Of a stretch of 64,000 nt of DNA, positions 13,901 through 25,900 are shown in pieces. A model generated the notes under the pieces. The model did no database searches. It had not been told where the DNA came from and worked only from the letters and a program-made list of their open reading frames with translations. Positions within the stretch are counted from its first letter, which is position 1, and each line of letters begins with the position of its first letter. This DNA comes from Antedon mediterranea (lineage: Eukaryota > Echinodermata > Crinoidea > Comatulida > Antedonidae). Location of the stretch: NCBI RefSeq assembly GCF_964355755.1, contig NC_092676.1, forward strand, positions 9,530,288 to 9,594,287, given 5' to 3'. A program made the position numbers and the translations under genes.

Positions 13901-16900
13901 AAGGCGGAGATTTATACCGAAGTTTTTCTATTGTGCTCGCCTATGTCAGAATTAACCATAATTTATATATAGATACTTCGGAATTAATCCCTCACTATTT
14001 CATACACAGTTGATATATCAACAAACTGAAGATGATTTGTGTTGGGACGTTGCTATGTGCTGGATACCTAACGCGCAATCATGCTACCATGCGACGCGAT
14101 GAACGCGTTGCGCGGTAATTAAGTACACGAGCGATAAGTTAACTAACTAACTTATTTCTCCATGGTGATACAAAGATCTCATGAAAGATAATTCATATTG
14201 GGTGGATTTCAAGATAGAAGTCATGGTAATGGTCTACTTTTAAAACTTTAATCGTTATCTATTATCAAAGATATTTTATGTATTGGCCTAAAAATAGAAA
14301 TCATAACGTTAATTAGGCCTAGTCCTTTTATTTGAAAAGTTCCCACCCCTCTTGTTCGCGCGATATTGTTTAGATGGACTTGTTTCAGCAGGCTAGACCT
14401 ACTACTAGGCTCAATCTCCCGAATCCGACGAGATGCTTTCAGCAGCCACAGAGTGAGACAATCAACGGCCTAGTGGTAGGCCTATTGATAATAGATTCGA
14501 TATTGTAGTGTTATTGGTGTAAAGACCATTACCTTAAAATTAATTTAAACAAAACATGTGAATTGATAGTTGATTTTAGGACAAAAAATAGGTCAGTTCA
14601 TGAGCCCCTTAATATAGGAAATGAGTTAATTAATAAAGTTGTCCCAGAGTATAAATATCTAGGAACTATAATAGACGAAAAGCTGGACTGGTGTAATAAC
14701 ATTCAAAAACTCTATAAAAAAGGACAACAACGGCTATATCTGTTAAGACTTAGGAACTTAGGAAATTTAATGTTAGTAAACAAATTCTTATACTGTTGAT
14801 GTATCGGTTCTTAATTTCAACTACGATGCAGGTGTTCTCTCCTTGGTAAAACGTATAAGGAATACATTTTTCTTCCATCAAATATTCGTATCCGTTTGCC
14901 TCGAAGCCGTACTAAACGCTACAATAAATCATTTGTCCCACAGTCTATTGTCACCTATAACAAACTTGTCCAGCGCTAACTCATGGAGAGAACACCTGGA
15001 TGGTAGACATTTTGATATTTTTGTAGTGATTTTCTATATTGACTGTTTTCTGCATGTACGTATATTGTTATTATCTCTGCAGTGTATATAAGAGGAATTT
15101 CTAATGTATTTTTATATTGGACCAAATAAAGAATGAATGAATGATTATCCGAGTGGGGGTGTCACGAAACCTAAGATCACGAAAGCTAAGACTCCCTAAG
15201 ACCTAAGATCACGGAACCTAAGACCCAAGACCAAAGATTACAAATTCTAAGATATACAACAGCTTAAAAACAATAATTGTTGAAAAATGAAAAATAAATA
15301 TATACCTCAAAAAACAATAACAAAAAACTGGATATATATTTACTCCATTGTGTTGGTTTCAGTGGGTGTTTCCCTTTCGCACTTGCATTGTATTTTGACT
15401 CCAATTAATTCAACTAACTTTATTCTGAATACCACACCTTAGAATTAGGCCTCATAAGTACTTTATGAAAGAGATTCACATAAAAAGTAACAAATAAATA
15501 CTTGATATTATTTATAAATAAAAATTGGAGTTTCTTACACACTTTCGCATACTCAACTTTCAATATTTTCGTTTCTATAGAGCGCCAAAAGAGCAACAAT
15601 AATGTTGAAATGCACGTTTAATTTGTTCAATATATGTTGTCAATTTGTCAATAAAAATGCTGTAATATGTTACTGCTGATACTTTTCTATTTTCAAAGAA
15701 TATTACTCGATCTTAAATTCAGCATCATTATTTACCCTAGACCTAGTCATAAGGGCGACCTAAGGGGATATGATGACTTTGTCGATTTTATTCTTAAAGT
15801 TAAAGATATATTGTTCCCCAAAAACATGAAAAATGAAGATTAATTAAATCAGACGAATAGGTTATTTTGTAGTTTTAATCAAGTTAATCACTTCCGTAGA
15901 AAAAAATTAAAAAATAATGTTTTCACTTATAAAGTAACATAATAAATGGTTAAATTCAACCAAAAATCCATTGGCTGGCAGCCAATTTAGCCATTTTTGC
16001 TTTAAATTACAGTTTTTTCAGGTAAAATAAATTTTGTTTAGATCCAATTTTTGGCCAAAGTGGATAACTATTATGTGACATTAAAATGGCATATGCAAAA
16101 AAAAAAAATGTAACAATTATTTTTCAGGGGGACAATACATCTTTCAACAGTAACATTTTATTTGTATTGGCAGTGACAAAATATGATACAGGATTTTCAC
16201 CAAAAATGAGTTGAATAGATGGATTCCACATAGTTGTTGACCTTTGTTAATTTTTCTCTTTTGGCGTTCCATAGAAACAAAATATTGAACATAGAGTATG
16301 CGAAAATCGCATGAGAAAAACGTCTGTAAAATCATCAATTTATTAAAAAAAATTATTGTTATTTTATTGATTCTTCTCATTTAATTCTAAGGTGTGGTAT
16401 TCAGGATAAAGTTGGTTAACACATTTAGAGTTAAAATACAAGGCAGGTGCGAAAGAGAACCATTAGTAATCTTAGGTCTTGGGTCTTAAATTTCGTGATC
16501 TTAGGTCTTATAGGTTTTAGCTTTCGTGATCTTTGGTTTTGTGACACCCGCTTCTATCCATCTCTGTAGATCAGCTGTGAGTGTCCAGGACTCACATGCG
16601 TACAAGAATACAGAGATGGGCAGAATGCGCATGAGCCTGATCTTTGACGTGAGGGTGATGTTTCTTTCGCGCCATATTGTCTTCAATTTTGCCAGTGCTG
16701 TGGTTTGTGCTATCCTGGACAATATTGGTTTTGGTTTGGACCCTTCATCAGTCATAATAGCTCCCAGACATTTGAAGCTGTTCACAGTTTCCAGCTTCTA
16801 GTCCTTCGATGCGACTTCCGTTTTGATGCCATTAAAACCTAAAATTAGATAAATATAAGAAGTATGTTAATTTTTTAATATGTTTTTTATTACTATTATT

Positions 16901-19900
16901 TTTTTCTAAACCAAGAAAATATTTAGTGTTTCGTTCGCCATCTTCTATCCACTTTACTCTTGACCTAATTTGAGCACCTTTAGCTTCCAATAGGTAAATT
17001 TGCTCAAGTTCATTCTTTTTCTGATCTAATTCTGTTTCATACTGGATATTATTATCAGTATTATCCTTTTTTCATAATTAAATCATTAATGATAGCAATT
17101 TCCTGTTGAAGTATTTCTTTTCTTTTGCATTTATTTTTATTTTTCATTTTCCCATATTTTATGGAGAATACCTTTATTTTTACTTTAATCATTTCCCATT
17201 TATCCTTTGGGTTAAGTTCTTCTAATCTAGCTCTTTCAATTATGTTGTTGATGTTGTTTATATAATCTTCATTATCTACGTGAGAATTGTTCATTTTCCA
17301 TAATCCTGGGCCTCTTTGTTCATTAGTTAAACTTATTTTTAAGGCTATGGCTTGGTGATCAGACATGATTGACGGCCTGATATCACATGTGTTAACATAT
17401 TCACATAAGTCGTTAGATATAAATAGTTGTCATCTATTTCAACTCTTAGAAGTAAAAATCTACCATTAATATCTTTGTATTGTTTTGTTACCCTGTGTTG
17501 AATTTTACTCTAGCAATAAATGTGGATGTTCCTCTACTGTGTGATGGGCCAAAACAGTGGTAGGAATCACCTTGCCATATATCATTCAGTGACTGGGTTT
17601 TATCATTTGTCAAATGTGATTCTTGAATGAAGATGATATCTGCTTTGTTGTCTTTGACCCATTTAAAAATACTAATTTGTTTTTGTTTTTCTCTAAATCC
17701 TCTAACATTTAATGATAAAAGGTGTATGTTTGGTGTCATATGATTATTAAATATAAAAACATTTTATAAACCTTATAATTTATCTTAAATAAAAAAACTA
17801 AATTGTAATAATAAACATTTAAAGTCATACTGCACAGTATGATACAGTAGTTCTGCAACTTACTTCCTTGTAACCCTTTTCCTTAGGTTGATTTTTTTTT
17901 GGGTTTTCTGTGGTGGATTTTCTGGTGATGTTTCCTTTAAATCTTTTTCAGTTCTACTTTCATCAGTGGTAGCCCCTTTCCTTTCATTGTTACTTTTTGA
18001 GTTTTGAGTGGAAGAAACAAAAAAATCTGTTACCTTCTTCTGTTCTTTGCTTTCACTTGATTCACTAATGGTCTTTTCCTCACTGTCTAAAATTATTATA
18101 TCTTTGTCTTTTACATGTTCTTGTTCTTCATCAGATTCACTTCCGCTGCTGTCATCTGCAGTATCTTGTGAGCTGAACACTTCATCAATATCTACTTCTG
18201 TGTCTGAATTTGGGTTTGCATTATCATGTGATTTATCTCTATCTGTTATCTTTAAGTCTTTATCTGTTATTTGTTTTGGTATTGGAGTGTGCACAAATGA
18301 TTCCCACATACGGTTAATATATGCCCTTGTTGATCCCATTGAGTTGGCTGATATTTGCTGTTGGCCTATTTCATTGTTGCAAGTGCTCATAGTATGACCT
18401 TCTTGGCGACATTTAAAGCATACTCTATTAGCCTTACATTGATAAGCTTCGTGTCCATTTTTCAAGCATTTGTTACATTTGATCTCTTGTCCTTCGTGAA
18501 ACATGTGTGTGTGTACATATATACATATATATGCAAATAAATAAAATAATTAAATTAATGTTAATGTTCTTTGCCTGATTTGTTTATATATATAAATATG
18601 TATATTTATATATGTGTGTAACTAAAAATAGTCTATATAGGCTATATATTTATATTATATTTCCTCAGCTTTATCGTTTCAAATTAATTAATTAAAAATT
18701 CAGTATATCACCGGGCGGTTTAGAACTAATGTTCTTTGCCTGTCGTGTTTATATATTATATTAATGAAATGTATTATTTTTAACTCGTACTTACTTTTTT
18801 TAATACCTTATTCATTTGTTTTATTATTGAATGAAAGAAAGAAAATAAATGTTTACGTTGAGTTGAGTTGAGTTGAAACACACGAGCTTTGAAACCATTT
18901 AGAACGATTTGCCTAGGTATGGGGGATGACATTTGTTCTTGATTGTTTCTTATTAATTATACATGGTTTCTTAAATCAAAACACATTATTCTAGAATGTT
19001 CATGTAAATACTATGTTACTCTATTATGTTAGGGAATGGTAATTTATTACACTCCCCCCTCTTTCTGAGCTCAAAACTCTTTCTTGGAGTTTTGAGGGGC
19101 AAGTATACACGTGGCAAAATTTAACCCACTCCTAGTCTATAAAACTTAATTACACCATAATAACATAGAACATAATTATTAATAATTACTAATAATGAAC
19201 CAACAATATTCATGTAAATTTGTCGGAATGGTTCACTAACAATTACTGACATATGAATCATCGGGGCCTTCAATTTAGTTTTAAACTTTGAGGCTTTACA
19301 ATACTCTGTCAAAGAAATATCATGTGAAACTTTCAAAACACTATTACGGCAAGGATATAAAACCACTAATTTCTCTATGGGTTCTGTCTGGTTTTTAGTA
19401 AAAACATGCCTAAATAAAATTCCGTCCTTACAGACCGTCATATCTTCCCGACATAAACCTTCTTTCCTTTCAATATCTTCCCGATGTAAACGTTCTTGGT
19501 TATCCATCATCTGCTGCATCAGAAGACTCTGTTGTTGTATTTGTTGCTTCATTAACAACACCAAAAAGTTTGTACTGCTGTACACTTTACCGGATGCGAT
19601 ATTTTTTTACGCTCAACGAAACTGCCAGCTAGCCAGAATACTGTTTTCTGATTGGATGTTGATGTCACGTGAGATTTTCAAATCACTCACGCATGCAGTT
19701 CGCCTTAGTCTGGGCTCCAGACGGAGTTTTTTCTTAATATTAGTAAAAATATAAATATTTTTGCACATATGGCGTTTCATACGTGTATTACTTGAGTTTG
19801 GATATTCCGTCTGGGGAAACACGCAAAAGTCACGTGGTTTGACACCAAGAATTCTTGGTGCATAGATTATCCGGTTGACTAGTTTCAGCTGCATGCGATT

Positions 19901-22900
19901 GGCTACTCACTCGTACACCATTTTAATATTCATATTTCAGAATTTCAAAGACTCAACAACTAAGATGGTACGCATGCGCTATGTTACGTTTAGACAGTGT
20001 ACTTGGGTACAGGATTTTATATGGATCATTTAATATTACGCGGAGATAATTTGATTTAATTCCCACCCAGACCCTGTCCTGTTCTGTGTAGTGTGGTGTA
20101 GCCCTGTGTTGTGTGTGAATCCTGTTGTGTGCCGGTGGTGGTATTATGTAGGCCTACCTTATTGGCGTTTTATTTGGCAGGTCATACGTGCGAGTTGAGT
20201 AGGACCTACGAAGGAGACCTAGACTAAGGACTAAACAATTAATAAACAAAACTTGGCAACACGATTTCATATTTCAACACGAGCCTCGAACTCGATCGTA
20301 CATTCAGCACTGTACGTAGGCCTACTCGATCTTTTTCATTTTGAAACAAAATGATCATTGGTTGATTCGAAATCCATATTTACATACCGCCCGCCCCATA
20401 TAGCCAAATACGGTATGATAACCTACGTCATTCTTATCGGATGTTTGCGGTCTGCAAATCGATTTCTATACGTGTTTCACAAGTCTGTATTTTCAGACAA
20501 AAATCGCGGTCGAAATAAAAACAAATAAATAAAATAAAAAAACAATACAGACTTGGGGCAAGTCTAAGTTCGCCTCAGTAGGTAATTCCTTCCTCGCACT
20601 CTCCGACCGGTTGCGACTCGCACTGCTCTTTAGGCTGCTAGCAATTTACGTGTTGTAGGAATCGTACATTTCAACTACTAGTACTAGCTCCTTGCACGGG
20701 TGTCTCAAAAACAGAGACCTCGAAAACAGAGACCAGAGACCCGAGATCGACCCAGGGTCTCTGTTTTCAAGAAAATCTCGAAAACAGAGACCCCCCACTA
20801 AAACGTCTCAATATTAAGTCAATATTACGTTATAGGGGGTCTCTGTTTTCGAGAAAAACTCGAAAACAGCGACCCCCACTAAAACGTCTCAATATTAAGT
20901 CAATATTAAATTAAATAAATTAAAACCTTGATAAATATATTTAAAATACTAGATAAATTTTAATGATTAATGTACAGTATATTTATTTTTCTTATGCATA
21001 GCCTATTGTAAATTGTTTTGTATTTTTTATCTGTAATGTAAATTTTTTATATAATGTGCTACAATAATTTCAGACTTGATCTGCTTTTTGTAATGTTTTA
21101 TATACCGGAATAAATAAATAAAAATAAAATATTACGTTATATAGGGGGTCTCTGTTTTCGAGTTTTTCTCGAAAACAGAGACCCCTACTAAAACGTCTCA
21201 ATATTACGTCAATATTACGTTATATAGGGGGGTGTCACGAAACCTAAGACCACGAAATCTAAGACCCCCTAGGACCTAAGATCACGAAAGCTAAGACCCA
21301 AGACTACAAATTCTAAGATATACTATAGCTTAAAAACAATACTTGTTTATCCATACATAATTTTAAACACAGTAGGTGTCATTTATTACCATAAAGATAA
21401 TTTAGCTTTCGTGATCTTAGGTCTTAGGGGGTCTTAGCTTTCGTGGTCTTAGGTTTCGTGACACCCTTATATGGGGGGTCCCCACTAAAACGTCTCAAAA
21501 TCACAGAATGACGTATCAGTAATAAACGGTAACTGATATGCCGATCAAAGAACATGCCGCAACGATAAGAAGAGATTGATGAATTCTTGAACGCGTGTGA
21601 AAAGACTGCCATTTTGGAATACAAGGTCGACGTCCTAGAAGTAAGATGTATAAATGCATGCTGTGCCTTTTAGAAGCTAAAAAGCGGGAGATTATTTTAA
21701 AAGCTGACACTAGTTTCGTAACATTTATTTACAAGCATAAAAGATAATAACGTACAATGCAATAACAAAATGATAGATGAAGACAAATATATTGTGTTGG
21801 GCGAGCCTTAAAAAAGAAATGAAATTTAAAAAAATAAATAAATTGATAAATAAATAAACATAAATTCACGGTTTTTGCGATAAAAGTTGGGTTTTAATAA
21901 ATAAATAAATTTGCAACACTCTTAATAAACAGGGATTATATTAGGGGGTCTCGGGAAATCTCGAAAAAAAGAGACCCCCAATATAATGAGACGTTTTAGT
22001 GGGGGTCTCTGTTTTCGAGTTTTTCTCGAAAACAGAGACCCTGGGTCTTTGGTAACCCAAAAAGCGGAAACTTGTGAAGGGTTTCTTGGAAGTATTACTT
22101 TCTCTCACCATGGAGTAATCTAATTAATTAATTAATTAAATTTCCATGGATGAATTCGCCTCTCTCAATGTTTATTTACGTTTCGCGTACGTTTCATGCA
22201 TTAATTTCAATTTCACGTGGAAAAACATGATTTATGCGAAGCGATAAGCAAGTCGCGCCGCGGTAATCTTTTTAGGGCCTTCATGACGGAAACATCGGGT
22301 TGGCACGGTCAAAATACACTTTTGTCATCGTCATCCTTTTATATACTGACAAAAAAAAGGCTCTGTTCCTTTGGCAGAATTACAAGCAACAACTCATCTA
22401 AATATATAGTTATAAGTCACAGGGAAATAGTGTTTGTGATTATTTATTATCATTTTTTGAAAATTTTCAACAAATGATGTTGGATCATAAACAAAAACAA
22501 ATTTACACCATCCAGACCAACGTTTTATCGCCAATGCGTGATGTCTTTATTATCCACGTTACGGTATTATCCACGACGATAATCGCTCTTATTTATAATT
22601 ATTTTATCTCAAACGTTGTACATAGAAAAGAGCAATAAATGTTACGAAAAAACATTTCAACGATGGCGACACGATAAAAATGCTTGAAATTGTAAGCCTC
22701 TGTCTGTTGTGCAAGGAGCTAGTAGTAGTTGTTTCAGGCAGCGTGCTCTCAGGCAGCGAGCCCATTGAAATGTACGATTCCTACAACACGTAAATTGCTA
22801 GCCTAGAGCAGTGCGAGTCGCAACCGGTCGGAGAGTGCGAGGGGGAATTACCTACTGCTGTGAGGCGAACTGCATGCGTGAGTGATTTGAACATCTCACG

Positions 22901-25900
22901 TGACATCAACATCCAATCAGAAAACAGTATTCTGGCTAGCTGGCAGTTTTGTTGAGCGTAAAAAAATATCGCTTACCGGATATTGTTGTTGATTGTTTAT
23001 CAGCCATATTTTAAATCTGGGTGAGGGTCTTGTTACTAGTTAATCGTAGTTACCGAGACGTTCACAAGTCTACTGTTCCAAATAAAATAATGTACTGTTC
23101 TTAAAACAATGTTTGTGTATTTACAATTAAACCAAACGGAGCACCACGGCTTCCGTAAAATATCACAGTATCGAAAGTACCGCTTCCGCAAAATATCTCA
23201 ATAAAAGTACAGTTGATCCTAAAACAGCCACCAATCTATGGCAAAATACAGTAGATCAAACTGCTACCACAAAATATCACAACAGTAGATAAATACACAG
23301 TTAAGTCGAACAGTAGATCGAAATAACCGCTGCCACCAAATTAGATCCCACCGCTGCCACCAAATTATGTCACGAACTCTTCTCACGTATGTTTCCGAGC
23401 GGTTGAAAATACTCCCTTGTGACATAAAAGTATACACACAAAATCTACAAAGTTGTAAAATAACTCAAAAACAAAGCTTTAATTTCAATCAACTTCAACT
23501 TTTAAAAATCCAGTAAGCACTTTAAACAGCAGCTTCACAATAACTTTACAATATAATATCCAACTTCTAATCCAAACTTTTTCAAAATAAATGCTTCAAT
23601 CAAAAATCCTTCTCTCTCTTACAATTGTCATACTTCCCCTTATATACAATATGTTCATAACCTTCTAGATCATTCCTTATACTTCTTCTTATTCTATTGA
23701 TTACAGTTTCTATTAATAGCACTTCTGGAATGTTCTTGATTGTTCTTATTAATTATACATGGTTTCTTAAATCAAAACACCTATTCTAGAATGTTCATGT
23801 AAACACTATGTTACTCTATATGTTAGGGAATGGTAATTTATTACAAACTAATAAATACATAGAAATAAACTGTTAAAATTATTATTATTATTATCGAATA
23901 CCACGAAAATACACACATACGTTCTTAATGGTGAGGGCTTGATTCTGCATGGTAGTAAAGTTTGGAATTAACCGAAATTGAAACAAAGACTACATGTACG
24001 TTGGGTTAATAAAAATACATATGGCAATAATAATAATGATAATGACTTATTTATATTTCAGTACATCGCAGGATTGACGGTGATATTTACTATTGTAATC
24101 ATAGGGGGTTTCTTTTTACAACCTGATTTGGCCCTTAGCACACAGGTAATTAACAACATTAAATAAAAAAGCAATACTAATATAATTATGATGATAACCT
24201 ACATTCAACTATACGAATAATATACCCAAGTCAAGTTCTATGGTGATTAGGCCTCTGTATACCGTATATTCTGGCTTCAGCCGATTCTCGGTACTCTATC
24301 TATTTCGGAAGTATCATAAGAATATTTGATAATACAACATCACATGTATTTCACATGTATCTAGAGTAACCTAACCCTTAACCTAACCTTACATGATACA
24401 GGCACCTCATGTGATGCTGTATTACCAAATATTCCTATGACACATCGGATAGATAGTATGTGGAGATTTAGCACATTAATTGTTCTTGTAATCCACTGAC
24501 TTGGCGGATTTATTCGTACAAATCACAATCGTTGGTTTAAACTTTATGCGCATGTATATTCATACTTCTGTCTTCAAAGCCCACCTTTTTGTGACGAATT
24601 AGAATTCTTTGGAGTGTTTCGCTTCAGATAAATGTGACCAGTAATTCATGAGCTCTGATTGGTTGCACATTTATTTACTTGGTAAAACGTAGAAACTATT
24701 CTAACTACCATGCACAGTAAAATCGAAAGAAAACCTCAAAATCTTCCAATTTGTGCAAATAAATTTACTTTTATTAAGTCTGTTATATTCGTTTGTTCTG
24801 TGTTTTAAACATATTTTCCTATTGTGTATGCTTGTTGTCAAACTATCTTATCATTATTCTGTGCAATTTTATCTCCATCTTTAAAAAATATATATTTTAG
24901 AAAGAGGCGATGATCCTGGACTTAAAATATTACTACGTCGGCCCTGGAGGAGACGAGCACGCCGCCAATGACAATACACTTTTTTGGGATATCATGCAAG
25001 ATCATGTTTGTATATACTTTAGTATTATTATACATGATGAGCTCCTATTTTAAATATACAATATCACAAAACCTAATTTAGGTGAAAAATACCTGAATAT
25101 AATAAAAACATGATAATAATATAAAGTTGTCCTGGTCAATTTCAATCGATAATTCTTTAATTCATAGTCGTCAAGTCATTTCGTCGTTATTCTATCACAA
25201 CCTCTACAAACCTCATTGTATTTTGTGCTTGTAAATGTGTAATGAATTGAAGACCGGCCACAGATTGCAGTAAATATAAATATTATATAAATACAACTTG
25301 TTTTTAATATGTACTTTTATGGTTTGATTATGCTTTTTTTTTAAGAATTTCCTCTCAGGCAGGATGGTATCACAACCTTGTTTATGTACCATTCAAACCG
25401 CGTATTTCGACAAAAAAATATATGTTTTCTGAAAAACAATTCCGCTATTATTTGCATGTGAACCCTGACAATATATTGGGTATAAATTAAATTTCATAAA
25501 ACAAAAAGGAGATTTTGATATTTGATAGAATATAGCGACGCTATGAAACACATTAGTTCAATTTATAACCAATGAAAGCAGTAAAACGAAATAATTATCT
25601 TACTTAAACAAAACACAGTTTGTTTTCTTTTTAGGTTAAACTATCCGATGATAATTATTTCTGTTTCAAACATTTAAATATTTGTAAATGAAATGCAAAC
25701 TTAAAGCTCTGTCACACAATCAAACTACTTTGACAAAACAGTTTGATGTGCAGGGCGCCCAAATACGGTAGTGATGATCACCGTGTCCATGTTATATAGG
25801 CACATCACATGTATTTGTCACATAAAGGTTAATAGTGCAGACATAGCTTTAAACGTTCAGAGTTTGCCTCATTTGTTTTAGTACGACTGCTGCGGTGTAA

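Larger units (their letters stand above)
19596..22972. mobile_element. Foldback/MULE-like element, 9-bp TSD TTACCGGAT
   Basis: TTACCGGAT at 19587-19595 and 22973-22981 flanks inverted ends GCGATATTTTTTTACGCTCA and TGAGCGTAAAAAAATATCGC. The arms are about 250 bp long. The left arm continues after an 862-bp insertion (19706-20567) into 20576-20703, and the right arm is about 22708-22972. A 9-bp duplication and long TIRs are characteristic of Mutator-like elements. No transposase was found. The interior holds the hairpin repeats and a small foldback element. It is inserted in the gag-like frame of the LTR element. Confidence 0.85.
18934..23845 (-). mobile_element. Internally deleted Ty3/Gypsy-type LTR retrotransposon with nested insertions
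   Basis: On the minus strand a full LTR (23845-23368) begins TGTAATAAATTACC and ends GTTCGTGACA. It is followed at once by TAATTTGGTGGCAGCGG, a primer-binding-site-like sequence that is repeated a little further on. The other LTR (19051-18934) is truncated and is preceded by a polypurine tract (AGAAAGAGGGGGGAG). The internal coding remnant (19585-19121) has a Gln-rich, charged gag-like start and then directly an integrase zinc-domain-like segment (DGILFRH, LYPCRNSVLKVSHDI). Protease, RT and RNase H are therefore deleted. The gag-like frame is interrupted by the foldback element at 19596-22972. It is non-autonomous and broken. Confidence 0.82.

Noticed and set aside
22217-22477. 86-codon plus ORF in the foldback element
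   Set aside because: No recognisable motif; lies in non-coding element interior.
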